A DNA stretch of 64,000 nt from Gyrodactylus bullatarudis (lineage: Eukaryota; Platyhelminthes; Monogenea; Gyrodactylidea; Gyrodactylidae), in NCBI GenBank assembly GCA_012064415.1, contig SSNU01000272.1, positions 370,992 through 434,991 of the forward strand, written 5' to 3'. A model generated the notes under the pieces. The model saw only the letters and a list, made by a program, of their open reading frames with translations, searched no databases and was not told where the DNA came from. Below are positions 21,371 to 33,035 of the stretch, one piece after another. A program made the position numbers and the translations under genes. The number at the start of each line of letters is the position of its first letter. The stretch's first letter is position 1.

Positions 21371-22865
21371 AAATATACTCTCAGATTTGAATTGGTGCCA
21401 GAATTTTAGTTTGGTTTAAATGATAAAAACTTTTATTTTTTTACATTCTATCAGAGAAAACTACAATTTGCTTTAAAAATTAAGAATAACAATTATGAAT
21501 AAAACAGTTCTCTTACAAATTCAAATTTGATTTTATTTTTTTATTAACTTTTGCATAATTCCATAATTTTTAAAAGAACAACATAAGAGGTTTACTTATA
21601 GATTATTTCTATTAAAAATTTCCAACTTTGTTATTTTTGTTTCAGTATCTCATGGAAAATTAACCAGGATACACCATAAACATTAGTTTATCATTACAGA
21701 GACTCAAAAACATGAAACGTGAATAGAAAGGTTTCTTTTCGATCTTCAATGCAACCCAAATAACCTAAATCTTATACTAGATTCTTTGTCATGAATCATG
21801 ACTCATGATTTAAAAGTTTTATTTTGTTACAAAAACTTTCACCGATTTCAGAGAAACAATTCAAAAAAAATGGAGACATTAAAATTTTTTGTTGGTGCGA
21901 ATTTTCAATTTATTACACTTATGTTGTTTTCAAGATGTGAGATGAATCAAACCTTATTTTTCAGAACCCCCAAATGACAAGGAAAACAATCAGGGTCGCT
22001 GAGATTTTAGGAAACACTCCACTGTCACGCGAAAGGATGCTACCTATTTCTTGGCCCCTTTTACTGCTTGAAAATTAATAAATCAGTTCAAATTAACTGG
22101 TTTCTCTCTCTGATGATAATCCTGAAAAGTTACGTTTGATTACTCTTACAACTTTGACCCAAATGACTTTAGATTCTTAAGTTTGGAAGCAAACAATGTC
22201 TTTTTGTATTTTTTATTGAAAATTGTTTTTCTTGAGAAGTTAATGGCGAATACTTTTAATTTTTTTCTACGGATATATTTCTTTTTCTTCACTAAAAAGT
22301 GCTTCAAAGATCAATATGAAGAATTAATTGTTCTTGTTTTCCGATGAATTGAAAATTTACAAAATCATACCTTTTATATCGTAGATGATAGAGAAAAATC
22401 TCACCTATTTACGAGATAATATTTCGATTGAACTTGAAAAAAATTACACAAGTAAAATTTTGTATTGATTCTGACTATTCAGATCAAGAGGCAAATTCTT
22501 TTGTTTTCCAGATGGAATCTGAAATCTTAGTAAAAGGAAGAGGCTTTGGAAAAAGGTTGAATATATTCCGATAAAATCGACTTTTACCCGTAAATATTTA
22601 TATAGACCAAAATCATCATTCTTTGGCTAGTTATCACAAAGTTTTTTTTCTAAATCGAGATGGTCAAGGAACTACTCACAAGAACGATTTGGTGTCAATT
22701 TGAGTTCAAGCCCTAATTTTAGAAATTCAAATTTCTTTCAAACTCAGTCATTACTGTGAAAAAAATCAATAATTTTTTTTAGTTATACACATCTCAATTC
22801 AGGCTGGAGTATATCCTCATACTTGAATTAATCAACAATAAGATTACCCATTTGATCTATATATA
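21371..22865. other. Intergenic, nothing recognised
   Basis: About 1.5 kb of AT-rich sequence between the foldback cluster and the first Ginger-type element. No ORF with protein-like composition, tRNA or repeat structure was identified. Confidence 0.4.
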
Positions 22866-24305
22866 TGTTACCATGAGTTTGGGAAATCAGTGAGTGTTGG
22901 TAATTCACTAGTGTATTTTGGTAATCAGTGTGACTTTAGTGAATCTAGCTAATAAGCCCTTATTACCCAAACTCACTGAGAAGGTCAGTGAATTGTAGGA
23001 AATGTATGTCTGAGGGATTGATTTTCGAAAGAAAATTTTCAAAACGCAAAGATTCATTAAGTTCAAGCCCTCAATACGAAATTCTATATTTATACCACAG
23101 ATACAAATTTTATACACCTTTTATATTTTAATTCCCATTGGTTTTCTTAAGGGTATTTTCACTTTTTCAATGAATTTACTTCATTCGAAACATAATTGGT
23201 TTAAAAATGGACGTCAAAGCCTGGCGATTAAAATTCGACGAATATCTAGAAGAAATAAATTACAAAATTATCATCTCTATTGTTAAAATTAGAAATAGAC
23301 ACCATGATCGACCGGATATTGCTTCTCAAAAGTAACTCATGCTCCTAAGTTTAACAGGATTTTAAGCTTCTTAAAAAATACGACTATTTAGAAGAAGATG
23401 GAAAGAGGTTTCTTATTGAACCAAGAAGTCTCGAAGTCTTGGACGAAGACCATTTGACTAAATTCGTGAACTGGTCTGATGGAATTCTTGATGTGCAGAT
23501 GGCTAAAAACAACTCATTATATGCAGGAATAAAGATGAGTCCATATGAAGCTGTTTTCGTAAGAAGAATGAAGACAGATCAAACTGACCTCAAATCCAAA
23601 ACGAAAATTTGGGTAATGCGGACGATTTTGAAGAAATTAATCTTGATGATTATTTCGATGAATTCGAAGTTAAAATTAACAGTGCTCGTAAAACCTGTTT
23701 GGAAAATCTCAAACTGCAGGAAAGAAAGATGATGGCAAATTCAGAGAAGAAAAATTTATACTTTCAAGGTAGGAGACAACTGCAGAATTCAAATTCCTGA
23801 CGTTGATAGAGGAAGGGGCGATTTCAAATCTATTATTGCTGTAATAACTGAGAGTAATGAACAAAATGGTTTTTACAAAGTAACCTGAATAAATTGGTAG
23901 CAGCTAATCAATTTGATGTGATTTCTGAAAAATTTTACGACATCTCTTGTGTCACAGAAAATGAGTGTTCATTAAGAGAGATAAATGCCAAATTTTCCCT
24001 CGAAAATGGATAAGGAATATTCAAATGTAATTGTATTAGAAATTGTAAAACACTCACCTGTAGATGTAAAAAGAATCAAGTTTTATGTAACTCTAAATGC
24101 TATCATTTTCTTCCTTGTGGCAATAAATAGATTATTCATTTTTTTCATTAATTTTAATCAATTGGTTGAGCTGATGAATTCACTGACCTTCTCAGTGAGT
24201 TTGGGTAATAAGGGCTTATTAGCTAGATTCACTTAAGTCACACTGATTACTAACATACACTAGTGAATTACCAACACTCACTGATTTCCCAAACTCACGG
24301 TAACA
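22866..24305 (+). mobile_element. Degenerate Ginger-type integrase transposon, copy 1
   Basis: Inverted repeats of about 140 bp begin TGTTACC and end GGTAACA. They contain gtgagtgttggtaattcactagtg and the ctaataagcccttattacccaaactcactgag block, and are flanked by TATA on both sides (4-bp target duplication). Inside, on the plus strand in broken frames, are an integrase tail (AKNNSLYAGIKMSPYEAVF, the NxxxHxxxxxSPYEAxFGR region), a beta-strand segment resembling that of copy 2, and a Cys-rich end (CKTLTCRCKKNQVLCNSKC). This protein layout matches Ginger / KRBA2-like integrases. TIRs beginning TGTNR with 4-bp duplications also fit Ginger. Stops and frameshifts, and lack of the DDE core, show it is inactive. 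Confidence 0.75.
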
Positions 24306-24315
24306 TATATGTTAC

Positions 24316-24696
24316 CTATAACGTTGTTCGCTTGCTGCCTGACTATGTTGTCTTCTGGCTTGTATTGGTCTGTCTGTAGAAAGAGGAGAAAAGGGTGTAG
24401 AATTTCTTAAAGAGCAAGGATTATAAAAATTATAATGATTGTTACACTAACTGTTTTTATCAGGGTAATCTAAATGTTTTTTATTCTAATCTTTATTTTA
24501 ATTTTCCTTCAAGTGATGAATTATATTATTAGAGTTATTACTCTAATAATTCTGATTATTGTAAAAATCACTATAATTTTTATAATCCTTGCTCTTTAAG
24601 AATTGGTTAAACTACACCCTTTTCTCCTCTTTCTACAGACAGACCAATACAAGCCAGAAGACAACATAGTCAGGCAGCAAGCTAACAACGCTATAG
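24316..24696. mobile_element. Long-TIR MITE, complete copy
   Basis: The whole 381 bp is a palindrome. The left end is ctataacgttgttcgcttgctgcctgac..., the right end ...gtcaggcagcaagctaacaacgctatag, and the arms run through ttgtattggtctgtctgtagaaag and gcaaggattataaaaatt. It contains no ORF. Relatives lie at 870-1190 (half), 39163-39588 (right half complete) and, shorter and diverged, 25848-25982. Confidence 0.85.
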
Positions 24697-24749
24697 ACAA
24701 TCTATGCCGAACAGCTCCCTGAAGAACTACTTGGTTCAAAATTATGATA

Positions 24750-25812
24750 TGTTACCGCTAATCTTGTTACTCTTGATAGTCTTAAGACTAACGGCATAGC
24801 TTGATAAACTTATTACCAGGTTTTAAGATTAACTAGCTATAAAATATAGTTTGTTGATTTTGATACTTGGTAATAAGTTTGGCTGACTGAATTAAATTTT
24901 TCAAACTGATATCATTATACGGGTTCATAATCTTTTTGATTTCCATTAAATCTTTCACTTTGTTTATCGTTTAAACAATCTAATAGTGTAGGGTCCCTAC
25001 TTGGAACTTCCTATACAATTTTAACCGGCTAGTTTGTTAAACTTATAACCAAGGTTCAAAATATTAAGTTAGTAATCCAAAGCTCAAAATTAGTTTTAAA
25101 AAATATAAGATTAGTTGAGAATTGTAGAAAAATCATTTATTGTTGCAAGATAAGCTATTATGACATCTTGAATTGCAAATTAAGTTCTTCTTTTTACATC
25201 TGCAACGATTAGTGACACATTTTGTCCGACAATCACATCTCAGAAACCCTTGACCATCGACCAGAGATTGAAGACAACTCTGCCTTCTAAGAGAAAAACT
25301 GCATTCGGGGACATCTTCAACATCGAGAAATTTTTCATCTAGAAGTGTAAGTTGATTTGCTGAATACGGTCCATCAATTACACCATTCTTCGTCCCAACC
25401 TTGTAGAACGATTCATCAATAACTTCTACTACAACACAAACTAGGTTTCTGTTATCTAGCTTGGCCCTATCAACTTCTGGGACTCTAACTAAAACGTTTT
25501 GGCCGATTTCAAGATATCATTTTCTTGCGATTCTCATCGTGATTTTCTTGGAGTTCTGCGTCCAGGATAAATCTATCATAATCTTGAAGAGAGCTTTCTT
25601 CGATTTTCTCATCAAGGGGTATTGGTTCAAGGAGAGGGACGTCATGAATGTTTTCTAGAGCTATAAAATAGATTATTAATTATAATATTCCTTACATTGA
25701 AATTTATCTTCTTGAAATGAATCATCATCAAGATCGAGATCTGCAAAATCGAATTGAATTAGACTATCAGGTAGTCTTAAGACTATCAAGAGTAAGAAGA
25801 TTAACGGTAACA
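24750..25812 (-). mobile_element. Degenerate Ginger-type integrase transposon, copy 2
   Basis: Inverted ends of about 45 bp (TGTTACCGCTAATCTT... and ...AACGGTAACA) share the TGTTACC terminus with copy 1 and are flanked by GATA on both sides, a clean 4-bp duplication. On the minus strand, 25530-25135 encodes NVLVRVPEVDRAKLDNRN, then VVVEVIDESFYKVGTKNG, then a Cys-rich tail (FLRCDCRTKCVTNRCRC, ICNSRCHN) ending at a stop. This is the C-terminal part of the same integrase protein as copy 1. The catalytic N-terminal portion is absent, so the copy is internally deleted and non-autonomous. Confidence 0.78.
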
Positions 25813-25847
25813 GATATATATATTTTACTACTGAATGTGTAAGATAA

Positions 25848-25982
25848 CTCGCTACATGACTATGTTTTCTTCTTGTTTGTATTGACACACCTGTAGAAAT
25901 AGGCAAAGAAAAGAAACGCCCCTGTGTCTTTTTCTACGAGCATAATTTCCAATAAACACAGTCAGGTCGCTAGCGAGCAACA
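25848..25982. repeat. Short diverged relative of the long-TIR MITE
   Basis: The left part (cgctacatgactatgtttt, ttgtattgacacacctgtagaaa) resembles the MITE end at 24326-24380. The right part (tttctacgag... aacacagtcaggtcgctagcg) is its rough inverse. The two arms are separated by only a few tens of bases. Confidence 0.5.
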
Positions 25983-26990
25983 GAAAAAAATACCTATAAT
26001 GAAAAAAAATTTCCAGAAGAACCATATACTGTTTGTCTTCAGGTAAGGATAATCCTTAAAGTCACAGAGAATTTTTTTTCGCATTCAATCTTTTGTCTAT
26101 CCTGTGTTTTTGAATACGCTGATTACGAATCTACGGTTGTTTTAACGCATTTATTTTTGGTTTAGAAGTTATCGATCAAAAAAAGGGTCATTTGTTGATC
26201 TAAAAATAGGTTATCTTTGTAGCTTTAGCAGATAGAGTTCAGGTGATTGCATACTTGAATTCTAGAGGTATGATTTCTCGATAAAAGTTATCTATTACCT
26301 TTGGGAAGTGGGTTTTCAAAAAAACGTTTTAAACAAAAATTAATTTTTTGAAAAAGTCAACTCTCTTTAAATTAGTATAGCGCAAGTTTGACGAATGATA
26401 GAAACCAGGATCTTTGCGTATTCCAGCAGATTAATAAATTTCCTATCGAATGGGTAGTAAACGAAGTATTTTCTGAGGCTTGAATGAATAATAATGAGTT
26501 GCTCAAATGAAATGTGATAGAACTATCACTATGGGACTTTAAGGGTTAACCGTCAAAATAATTCAAATTTCTAAGATTTTTGGTTAATGATCTTCCCTTT
26601 TGAGTTCAGTTTCATTTTCCTTTTCTGTAGAAGAGATAATTTTTTTTGTTAGACAATGTATTTATTGATATATAAAAAAAATAAATTTTAAAATAAATAT
26701 AAAGACTCTGTACATAATATCCTTGAGAATGACAAAATATGAAATAAGGTATCTGGTTTAATTGGCAATGTACAATTAAAATTGAAAAATAAAAACTTGT
26801 AAATCTGTAAGAAATTCATTAATCATCTGGGTTATGAAGATAAGAACAGAGAAGGGAAATGGAGTAATCTAATTTGGATCTAATGTGAGAGACATTACTA
26901 ATTTTAGATTAGTAAGGTTCTGACAGTCAGCTAAATCGAATTTTGTGTAAATAGAGTTAAAAGCAGACAATAAAAAATTAGAGTTAAATT
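25983..26990. other. Intergenic, nothing recognised
   Basis: One kb of AT-rich sequence between the transposon pair and the LINE remnant. No supported ORF or structural RNA. Confidence 0.4.
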
Positions 26991-26999
26991 TATCATTAC

Positions 27000-27445
27000 G
27001 GAGATTATAGCGACTTTGAGCTGGGGAATAAGTTTCCGAGAATTTTTTTCACTAAGAATGGATATCTGCGAACCTAGAGTGGTTGAAGCCCTGAGACGGA
27101 GATAAGTGCATTATAAGAGTCGAGGTGAGGGTAAATAGAATGTAAGAATCTATATTGGATCCTTTTTATTTCCAAACATTGAGAGTTATTAATTTTAGGT
27201 AAAATAAGAAAGATATAATCAAAAAGAGCAAGAATAAGTGATTTATACGCTTTTAATCTTACATTACAGGAAAACGAGCATTTTTTTATAATTAATATAT
27301 GTGACTTAATTCTAGGCAAATTAGACAATGGATCAATTTTTAAAATAGAGTTGATACTGAAACCCAGGTCGGAAGTGTAGAAGACAATTTCTCCAGCAAG
27401 TAGAAGAGATTCCAAGAGGGTTGCAGGGAGACCAGATGGGAGCAT
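27000..27445 (-). pseudogene. Non-LTR retrotransposon reverse-transcriptase C-terminus, decayed
   Basis: A 123-codon open segment (27074-27445) reads through IVFYTSDLGFSINSILKIDPL, then CNVRLKAYKSLILALFDYIFLI, then LEIKRIQYRFLHSIYP. This is the post-catalytic thumb and connection pattern of LINE polymerases (TSDLxWxxH, RLKAYKSLVRPxLEY, IExxQRRxxR). Homology continues after a stop as RRYPFLVKKILGN. There is no intact ORF. A second RT piece of the same orientation lies upstream at 28404-28760. Confidence 0.72.
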
Positions 27446-28403
27446 TATTATTATAATGATTTTATCATTTCGAAATATCCTTAAGCTTAATCCAAAGTGC
27501 GTAATAGATATAAATCATTAATCTTTTTTATCAATCCGATCGCTTTACATATCTGATCATTTAGTTTACTTGGAAATTCAAAGAAAGTAATTACTAATTA
27601 GCGAAACAAATTTTTTGCAGTTAATAGAATAGCATATAATAGAATTACAACGTTAGCTAATTGAACGATCTTTTGTCTAGACTCAAGAGTTACTTTTTGA
27701 GTATTTTCACAAAAAAATTTTAGTAAACATCAAAATTCTCTATCCGAGCTCAAGTTTAGATGAATTTATTTTTTACTTTTTAGTATGCCCTTATCAAAAA
27801 TAGTTTACTCTTCTATCAAACTTCTTTGGACATTTTCCACTAAACTGATTGAAATACTAGATCCTTTGTATAGTTCTCTTGTACTAAACTTCCGTAAAAA
27901 AACTATTTTATTATATTTCTCTCAAACATCCTGTCCATTCTCTTCTCATTAAGCTTTTTGTAGATCTCAAATCGGAATTAGTCCATATTATGCATTTAAC
28001 GCTTCATCGCTAATTTTTCTGCGTTATCATTCAGTAAGTAGAGAATTATGTTGTAATTGGATACTTTTCTTCCCTCTTTTGATAACTCTTAATAAATGCC
28101 TAGATTTTTTGTTTTTTAAATCTGTACTGAGCAATATGAAGGACCTTATTAAAGCACCGCTTTTCTTAAAAAAATAGCAATAATTAACTTAAAAAATTTG
28201 GTAATGTTCACTGAAACATGAGCATTTCACTCATGCTAAAATCTTTGCTTGAAATACTTTAATCTAGGAGTGGGAAATTTTCTGAAAGTTAATTTCAAAA
28301 TTTGAACGGGCTTTGATCTGAACTTTGTATGCAATTATAAAGATTTTGGTCGAGGCACTATACCACCTGTGCCAAACCGACAAAAATCCTATGTCACCCT
28401 ACC

Positions 28404-28760
28404 CTACTGCTCAGTGAAGTAAAGTCTATGAGTATAAGTGAGGCTAATGTCTTTTAGTTTTTCCTTTGGAAAAATTCTCTCTTGATCAATAAATACATTA
28501 AGGTAAGTGATCACCATTTCATTCGGCGTGGTGTAAAAGGATTTAGTTTTATTTAGTCCAGATTCTTTTAATTTGTCATTGATTTTTGCAAAATCAAGGT
28601 TAATGATGTTGCCATCATAACTTTCTTGGAACACTATTCTGAAATCATCAGAATATTTGAAGATTTTGAAATTTTAGGATTTTATCTCTGCGAAAATGAT
28701 GTTGAATAGTAAGAGACCTATTCTAGATCCTCGAGGAACACCTGAATTAATAATTCTTAA
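28404..28760 (-). pseudogene. Non-LTR reverse-transcriptase catalytic fragment
   Basis: Across one stop codon the minus strand encodes NSGVPRGSRIGLLLFNIIFAEI and then IFKYSDDFRIVF. These are RT blocks 4 and 5, with the catalytic YxDD-type motif present as YSDD. They are followed by KLKESGLNKTKSFY, the usual LN..KT segment. It is a broken LINE copy. The distance of about 1 kb to the thumb segment at 27445 is too large for one intact element, so these are either two copies or one with an insertion. Confidence 0.75.
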
Positions 28761-28800
28761 ACTTTACCTCTGAGCATTGTTGTCTATTTCATTTTTGAAA

Positions 28801-30779
28801 GTTCCAATAAACTATGTATCACACTCACAAAATTTTCTCGTCTAATTGTGACCCTTACTGTATTTGTTTTAGATGTAATATCATCTTTATTTTTTTCCGA
28901 ACAATGTTTCGGCTGCAATGTGAATCTGTTAGATCTAAGTTAGAAAATACCATTTATGAAATTTAAATTCGAAATTTTTAATTCTCTGATACCACAAAAT
29001 CCCATTTCACCAAATATCTTCAACATATCCCAAATTATCGGAATTTTTCACTAGAATTTGTAGTGCTGATCAGAAATATCTTACGAACCAATTTAAAATT
29101 GCATTCAAACGGCTCAAAATTTAGATTTTAATCGATTGTATTAGAAAATAGTTAATGCTAACTTGGAAAATCGGCATTTTCAATTGCGATTTGGGGTATC
29201 TAAGCAGTATTTAAAATACAGGGTTTAATAGGAACTTTTTTACGTTGAAAAATGAGTTTTGCACATCTGGATGTTAAAAAATTTGCCTCTCTGTAATCTT
29301 TATGTTTTTAGAATTTTGCAATTATACTTTGTTTGTTGTACCTTTCGGGAAAGCTATTGAAGACAGTCACAAAATAACAAACTTTTTCTCGAGTTTGTGA
29401 TCGAAAAATTTAGGATCTTAGGATTGAATGGAGGTTGGATGAAAAAATGAAAAATTTTATTGATTTTCTTTCATAATTTTCATCATTCTAACAGGGATTT
29501 CTTATCAAAGTTTTTCAAAAGACCTGATAAAATATTTTTATTGCTTTTTTTTGTGCTGGAAAAAGTGATTTCTAATTTGAAAGATGTTACTTTCTTCCAC
29601 ATTTGTATTTGTTAAAAGTCTCTGAAAACCAATATTTTCTAACAAGAAAAACATGTTTATACGATTTATTAAGATAAATAAAGAAATCACATCGATTCTA
29701 AAATTTTTAGAGGTGTGTAAAATTTCATCTTGTTTTGATCAATTTTGGAAACAATATTTATAAAATAATGAATTTGACCTTTTAAATAATATTAAAAAAC
29801 GATTAAAATATTGATTAAACTGTTAGAATTTTTTTATTTTATTCGAATTTCGATACAATTCAGTATAAGGCATCTTAGACAAGAAGATCATACAGCTTCA
29901 ATTTCTAATTTTTCCGTATTGTACAAAAATTTTCTAAATTCAGTTTACATAAAGATAGAATATTCTTCGAATTTTCAGAAATTATCCTTCTTATCCAATA
30001 AAGAATTCTGTCTAATTTGTTTTACAGACTATTGGTGTGCAGAGTGTTTTGTCAGCTTTTTATGCTTTTGTTATTTTTTATCTTGTTCAGTATATGCACC
30101 ACTAAATCTAAGTCGGATCTATTTATAAATAGTTATTCTTGAAAGACAAGTTTTATTTTCTTTAGGGAAAACTTCGGTAAAATAATGTTTCTGATATTTT
30201 TCCTCTGCCAAAACTGTATTTTGTAGTGTTTTGTTTCAGTTGTAATTTGACAGGTTAGCTCAAGAAGAAAAGCATTTTGTTAATTGAAATAGAAGACTTG
30301 GAAAAATTTACAGAATTTTGATGAGGAAACAATAACTCTCGATCTTGATTTTAGATTACGATTAAGTTAGTTGAATCAATCTTCATTCATCTAACTTGAT
30401 CAATTTCGATTTTATGAAAGAATTTTTGATCCCTTAACTTGTTAAAAATAAACATTTCTGATGGTTGCAAAAAGGTTTTGAAATCAAAGTATTATATCAC
30501 ACACCTTAATCACAAAAAAGATAAAAATTTTCAGTTCCAAGTTTACTCATTACTAGTTAGAAAAATTAACTTTTCTCACATGTACAAGGTAAGTAGTATC
30601 TAGTTTTTTTTCATAATGCAAATATTCACAAAAAGCTTAATGTATGTAAATAGCGGAGATGAATTAATTCAAAGTTATTCTGTGGAACACAGAAATCAGT
30701 CTTTTTAATAACAATAAGAATATCGTTATTATTCAACGGTAAAAATCGTTTATTAATTATAAAATTTTTTTTATTCCAG
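28801..30779. other. Long gap before the GPCR exon
   Basis: AT-rich sequence, probably the intron upstream of the GPCR terminal exon. An open stretch at 29811-30128 is hydrophobic but has no DRY, CWxP or NPxxY-type motif, so I do not call it an exon. Confidence 0.35.
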
Positions 30780-31033
30780 ATAATATTTTCAAATTTGCAA
30801 CATGGCTTGGATACTTTAACAGCTGCTTGAATCCTATTATCTATACACTTTTTAACAGAGAATTTCGAATGGCATTCATCCGTGTTTTATTAACGCCGAT
30901 TTGTTGCATCTCCAAAGAAACAAAAACATCCATTTGGCGTCAAAAAAGCAAAAGTACAATATCGAGTTTTAAATATAGCAAAAGAGTCGATAGATCTACC
31001 CTGAATGACCCAGAGCAATCTTCCAGTGTATAA
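30780..31033 (+). CDS. Terminal exon of a biogenic-amine-type GPCR (partial)
   Basis: The exon follows a good acceptor (tttttttattccag) and encodes transmembrane helix 7 and the tail: [20 protein letters not shown], then [14 protein letters not shown], a helix-8 cysteine pair (PICC) for palmitoylation, and a Ser/Thr/Lys-rich tail ending SSSV. WLGYxNSxxNPxIYTxFNxxFRxAFxxxL is the TM7/helix 8 signature of serotonin, dopamine, octopamine and tyramine receptors. The exon starts in phase 1. No upstream TM1-6 exon was recognised within the window, so the rest is far away, missing or diverged beyond recognition. Ligand specificity cannot be set from this piece. Confidence 0.75.
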
Positions 31034-31352
31034 TTTGTTTTAAGGCAATTTTCGATTTTTATTTTTTTAATTTATATTTATATATATATTAAAACCCTGA
31101 ATTTGCATAAATAATTATTTGAATCATATTTTTTCTATCTAACTCGCTTGGAATTTTCATATTTTGGGAAGGGGATTGAAATTTGAAACTAAGGAGCTGA
31201 TGAATTTCATGCAGCTCAATGATTATACAGTGTATTAGGTCTTTAATTAGTTACACCTTGGAAGTTTGACGCAGGTTTATGAAAGATATTTTGGAGATTT
31301 ATTATTATGCGAATAGTATTCGCCTAATAACATGTTGGAAAGTAATGGATCA

Positions 31353-31384
31353 TCACTATTGAATCAATAGTATTGATTCAATAG
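31353..31384. repeat. Perfect short hairpin
   Basis: tattgaatcaata and its exact inverse tattgattcaata are separated by one base, a 13-bp stem with no real loop. It lies in the intergenic space between the GPCR exon and cofilin, 25 bp before the dispersed repeat at 31411. Confidence 0.6.
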
Positions 31385-31410
31385 TAAACCACAGAAAGGA
31401 TATCATTGAG

Positions 31411-31480
31411 GGTTAAATTAGAGAGCAGTTGCCCCCTCTTATTTCTCTCTAAGTTTACTTTGAATCGTGTAGGTCTTTTT
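31411..31480. repeat. Dispersed repeat shared with 14236
   Basis: Second copy of the approximately 70-bp sequence described at 14236-14312, same orientation. The remainder of 31034-32310 holds no supported gene. Confidence 0.6.
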
Positions 31481-32310
31481 ATTATCGAGGACATGAAAAC
31501 TCACCGCAAGGGATTCGTTTTCATTTCATAGAGATGATTTTCAAAGGGATAAAGTTTTCTCAGCCAAAGGGGATGTAGATCAGATAATTCAAGGAGGGTT
31601 TTACATGAGTGGGGCCCAAACAGGATCTGAGATAAATATATTATGAATAGTGCAGCACCTATACTTACAAATACTTATAAATATATTGTATCCTCTCGAT
31701 CTTTTTACTTATATTCTGAGGGAGTTGGCAAAGTAGACCAGAACCATAATAAAAATTGGGGAGAATGACTCCTTTAAAGATGTTCAGTCGGATATTAGCT
31801 GAGATCATGAACTTTTTTAAGAAGGAGCATTTGTAATTCATTATCTGAATAATTCATCTAAAACTGTACAACGTTTGTATTACTGATTGTATATATTACC
31901 TTAAATCTATTTTATAATATTCAGTTGAGACAGTTATCACGGTTCATCAAAAAATTAAATAAATACTGTTTATTAAACAGCATAATAGTACTTTGAGTTT
32001 TTTAGAAGTCAAGCTAACCAAATAAAGGATGGATCAATCCTAGGAAATATTTTCAAGAAGAAGAATGAGAACCGTAAATATCTTAATTATGCCAGTTTCA
32101 CTCCTATATCGCATAAGATTAGCTTAGTGGTTGTTCTAGGAAAGAGAATAAAAAAATAAAATAAATTATTTAAAATAGGTTATTCAGAATTGGTTTTACT
32201 CGTTTGCTTAAGTTAAAACAAAAGTTGAACATAATTTTATTTTGTTTTACATAATTGAATCCAAGGCGCTCAATCATTTAAAAATTTTGTTTCCTTAAAA
32301 TTCAAGCTCC

Positions 32311-32752
32311 ATGGTAAGTGTATTAGTTGTATTATTCTGTTTCAAAATTTCAGTCTTCCGGTATTAGTTGGACTGATGAATGCATTCAAGTGATTGATTC
32401 AATTAAATTGAAACGCAAACATTCCTTTGTAATTTTTGTGATAGAAAATGAATCAAAGATTGTCGTTAAACATGTTGGTGAAAAGGGTATTGCTGTTGAT
32501 GCTCCTGGTGGATTCCTAGAATATGTCAGAAACAATCCAGATGTCACACCATTTTACTCTGTTGTCGATCATAAAGAACGCCTTGTTTTTGTTTCTTACA
32601 TTCCTGACGATTGTGCTGTAAAAAAGAAGCTTATCTATGCTTCTTCTCTTCAAAGTTTCAAGACGACAATCAATGGTCTTCATGGTACCGTTAATGCAAC
32701 TGAAGAGTCCGATCTAGACCTAGCAAATATTGATCAAGCAATCAAAAAATAA
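32311..32752 (+). CDS. ADF/cofilin, actin-depolymerising factor (copy 1)
   Basis: The first exon is just the ATG (32311-32313). A 40-nt intron follows, then exon 2 (32354-32752), for 133 aa in all. An intron directly after the start codon is a widely conserved feature of ADF/cofilin genes. The protein opens SSGISWTDEC with the regulatory Ser as second or third residue. It contains FVIFVIE, the actin-binding long helix KKKLIYASSLQSFKTTINGL (K/RxxxxYxSS) and a short acidic C-terminus. It severs and depolymerises actin filaments. A more divergent copy lies at 35073-35536. Confidence 0.94.
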
Positions 32753-33035
32753 ATTCGAATTTATTATTTTCCTATAACAATCCTACTATGAGTGTATTAG
32801 CATTATAACAATTATTAATCCATGAACATTGCGTATCCCAATTGCTTCTTATGCATTCCTTTTGTGTTTGTATTCCTTTTTTACTACCAAAATATATTTT
32901 ATAAGTTGGTCTATACCAAGCCTTATTATTGCTCTATTAGAGTCTACATTATCTCAGTATTATAAAACCTTCCATTTCTACAATATTATTCAGTTTCATT
33001 CAAATTCTTTCACTAGACAATTGATCCACTTATCA

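Noticed and set aside
29811..30128. Hydrophobic 105-codon ORF as an upstream GPCR exon
   Set aside because: No TM motifs of amine receptors and no matching splice sites.
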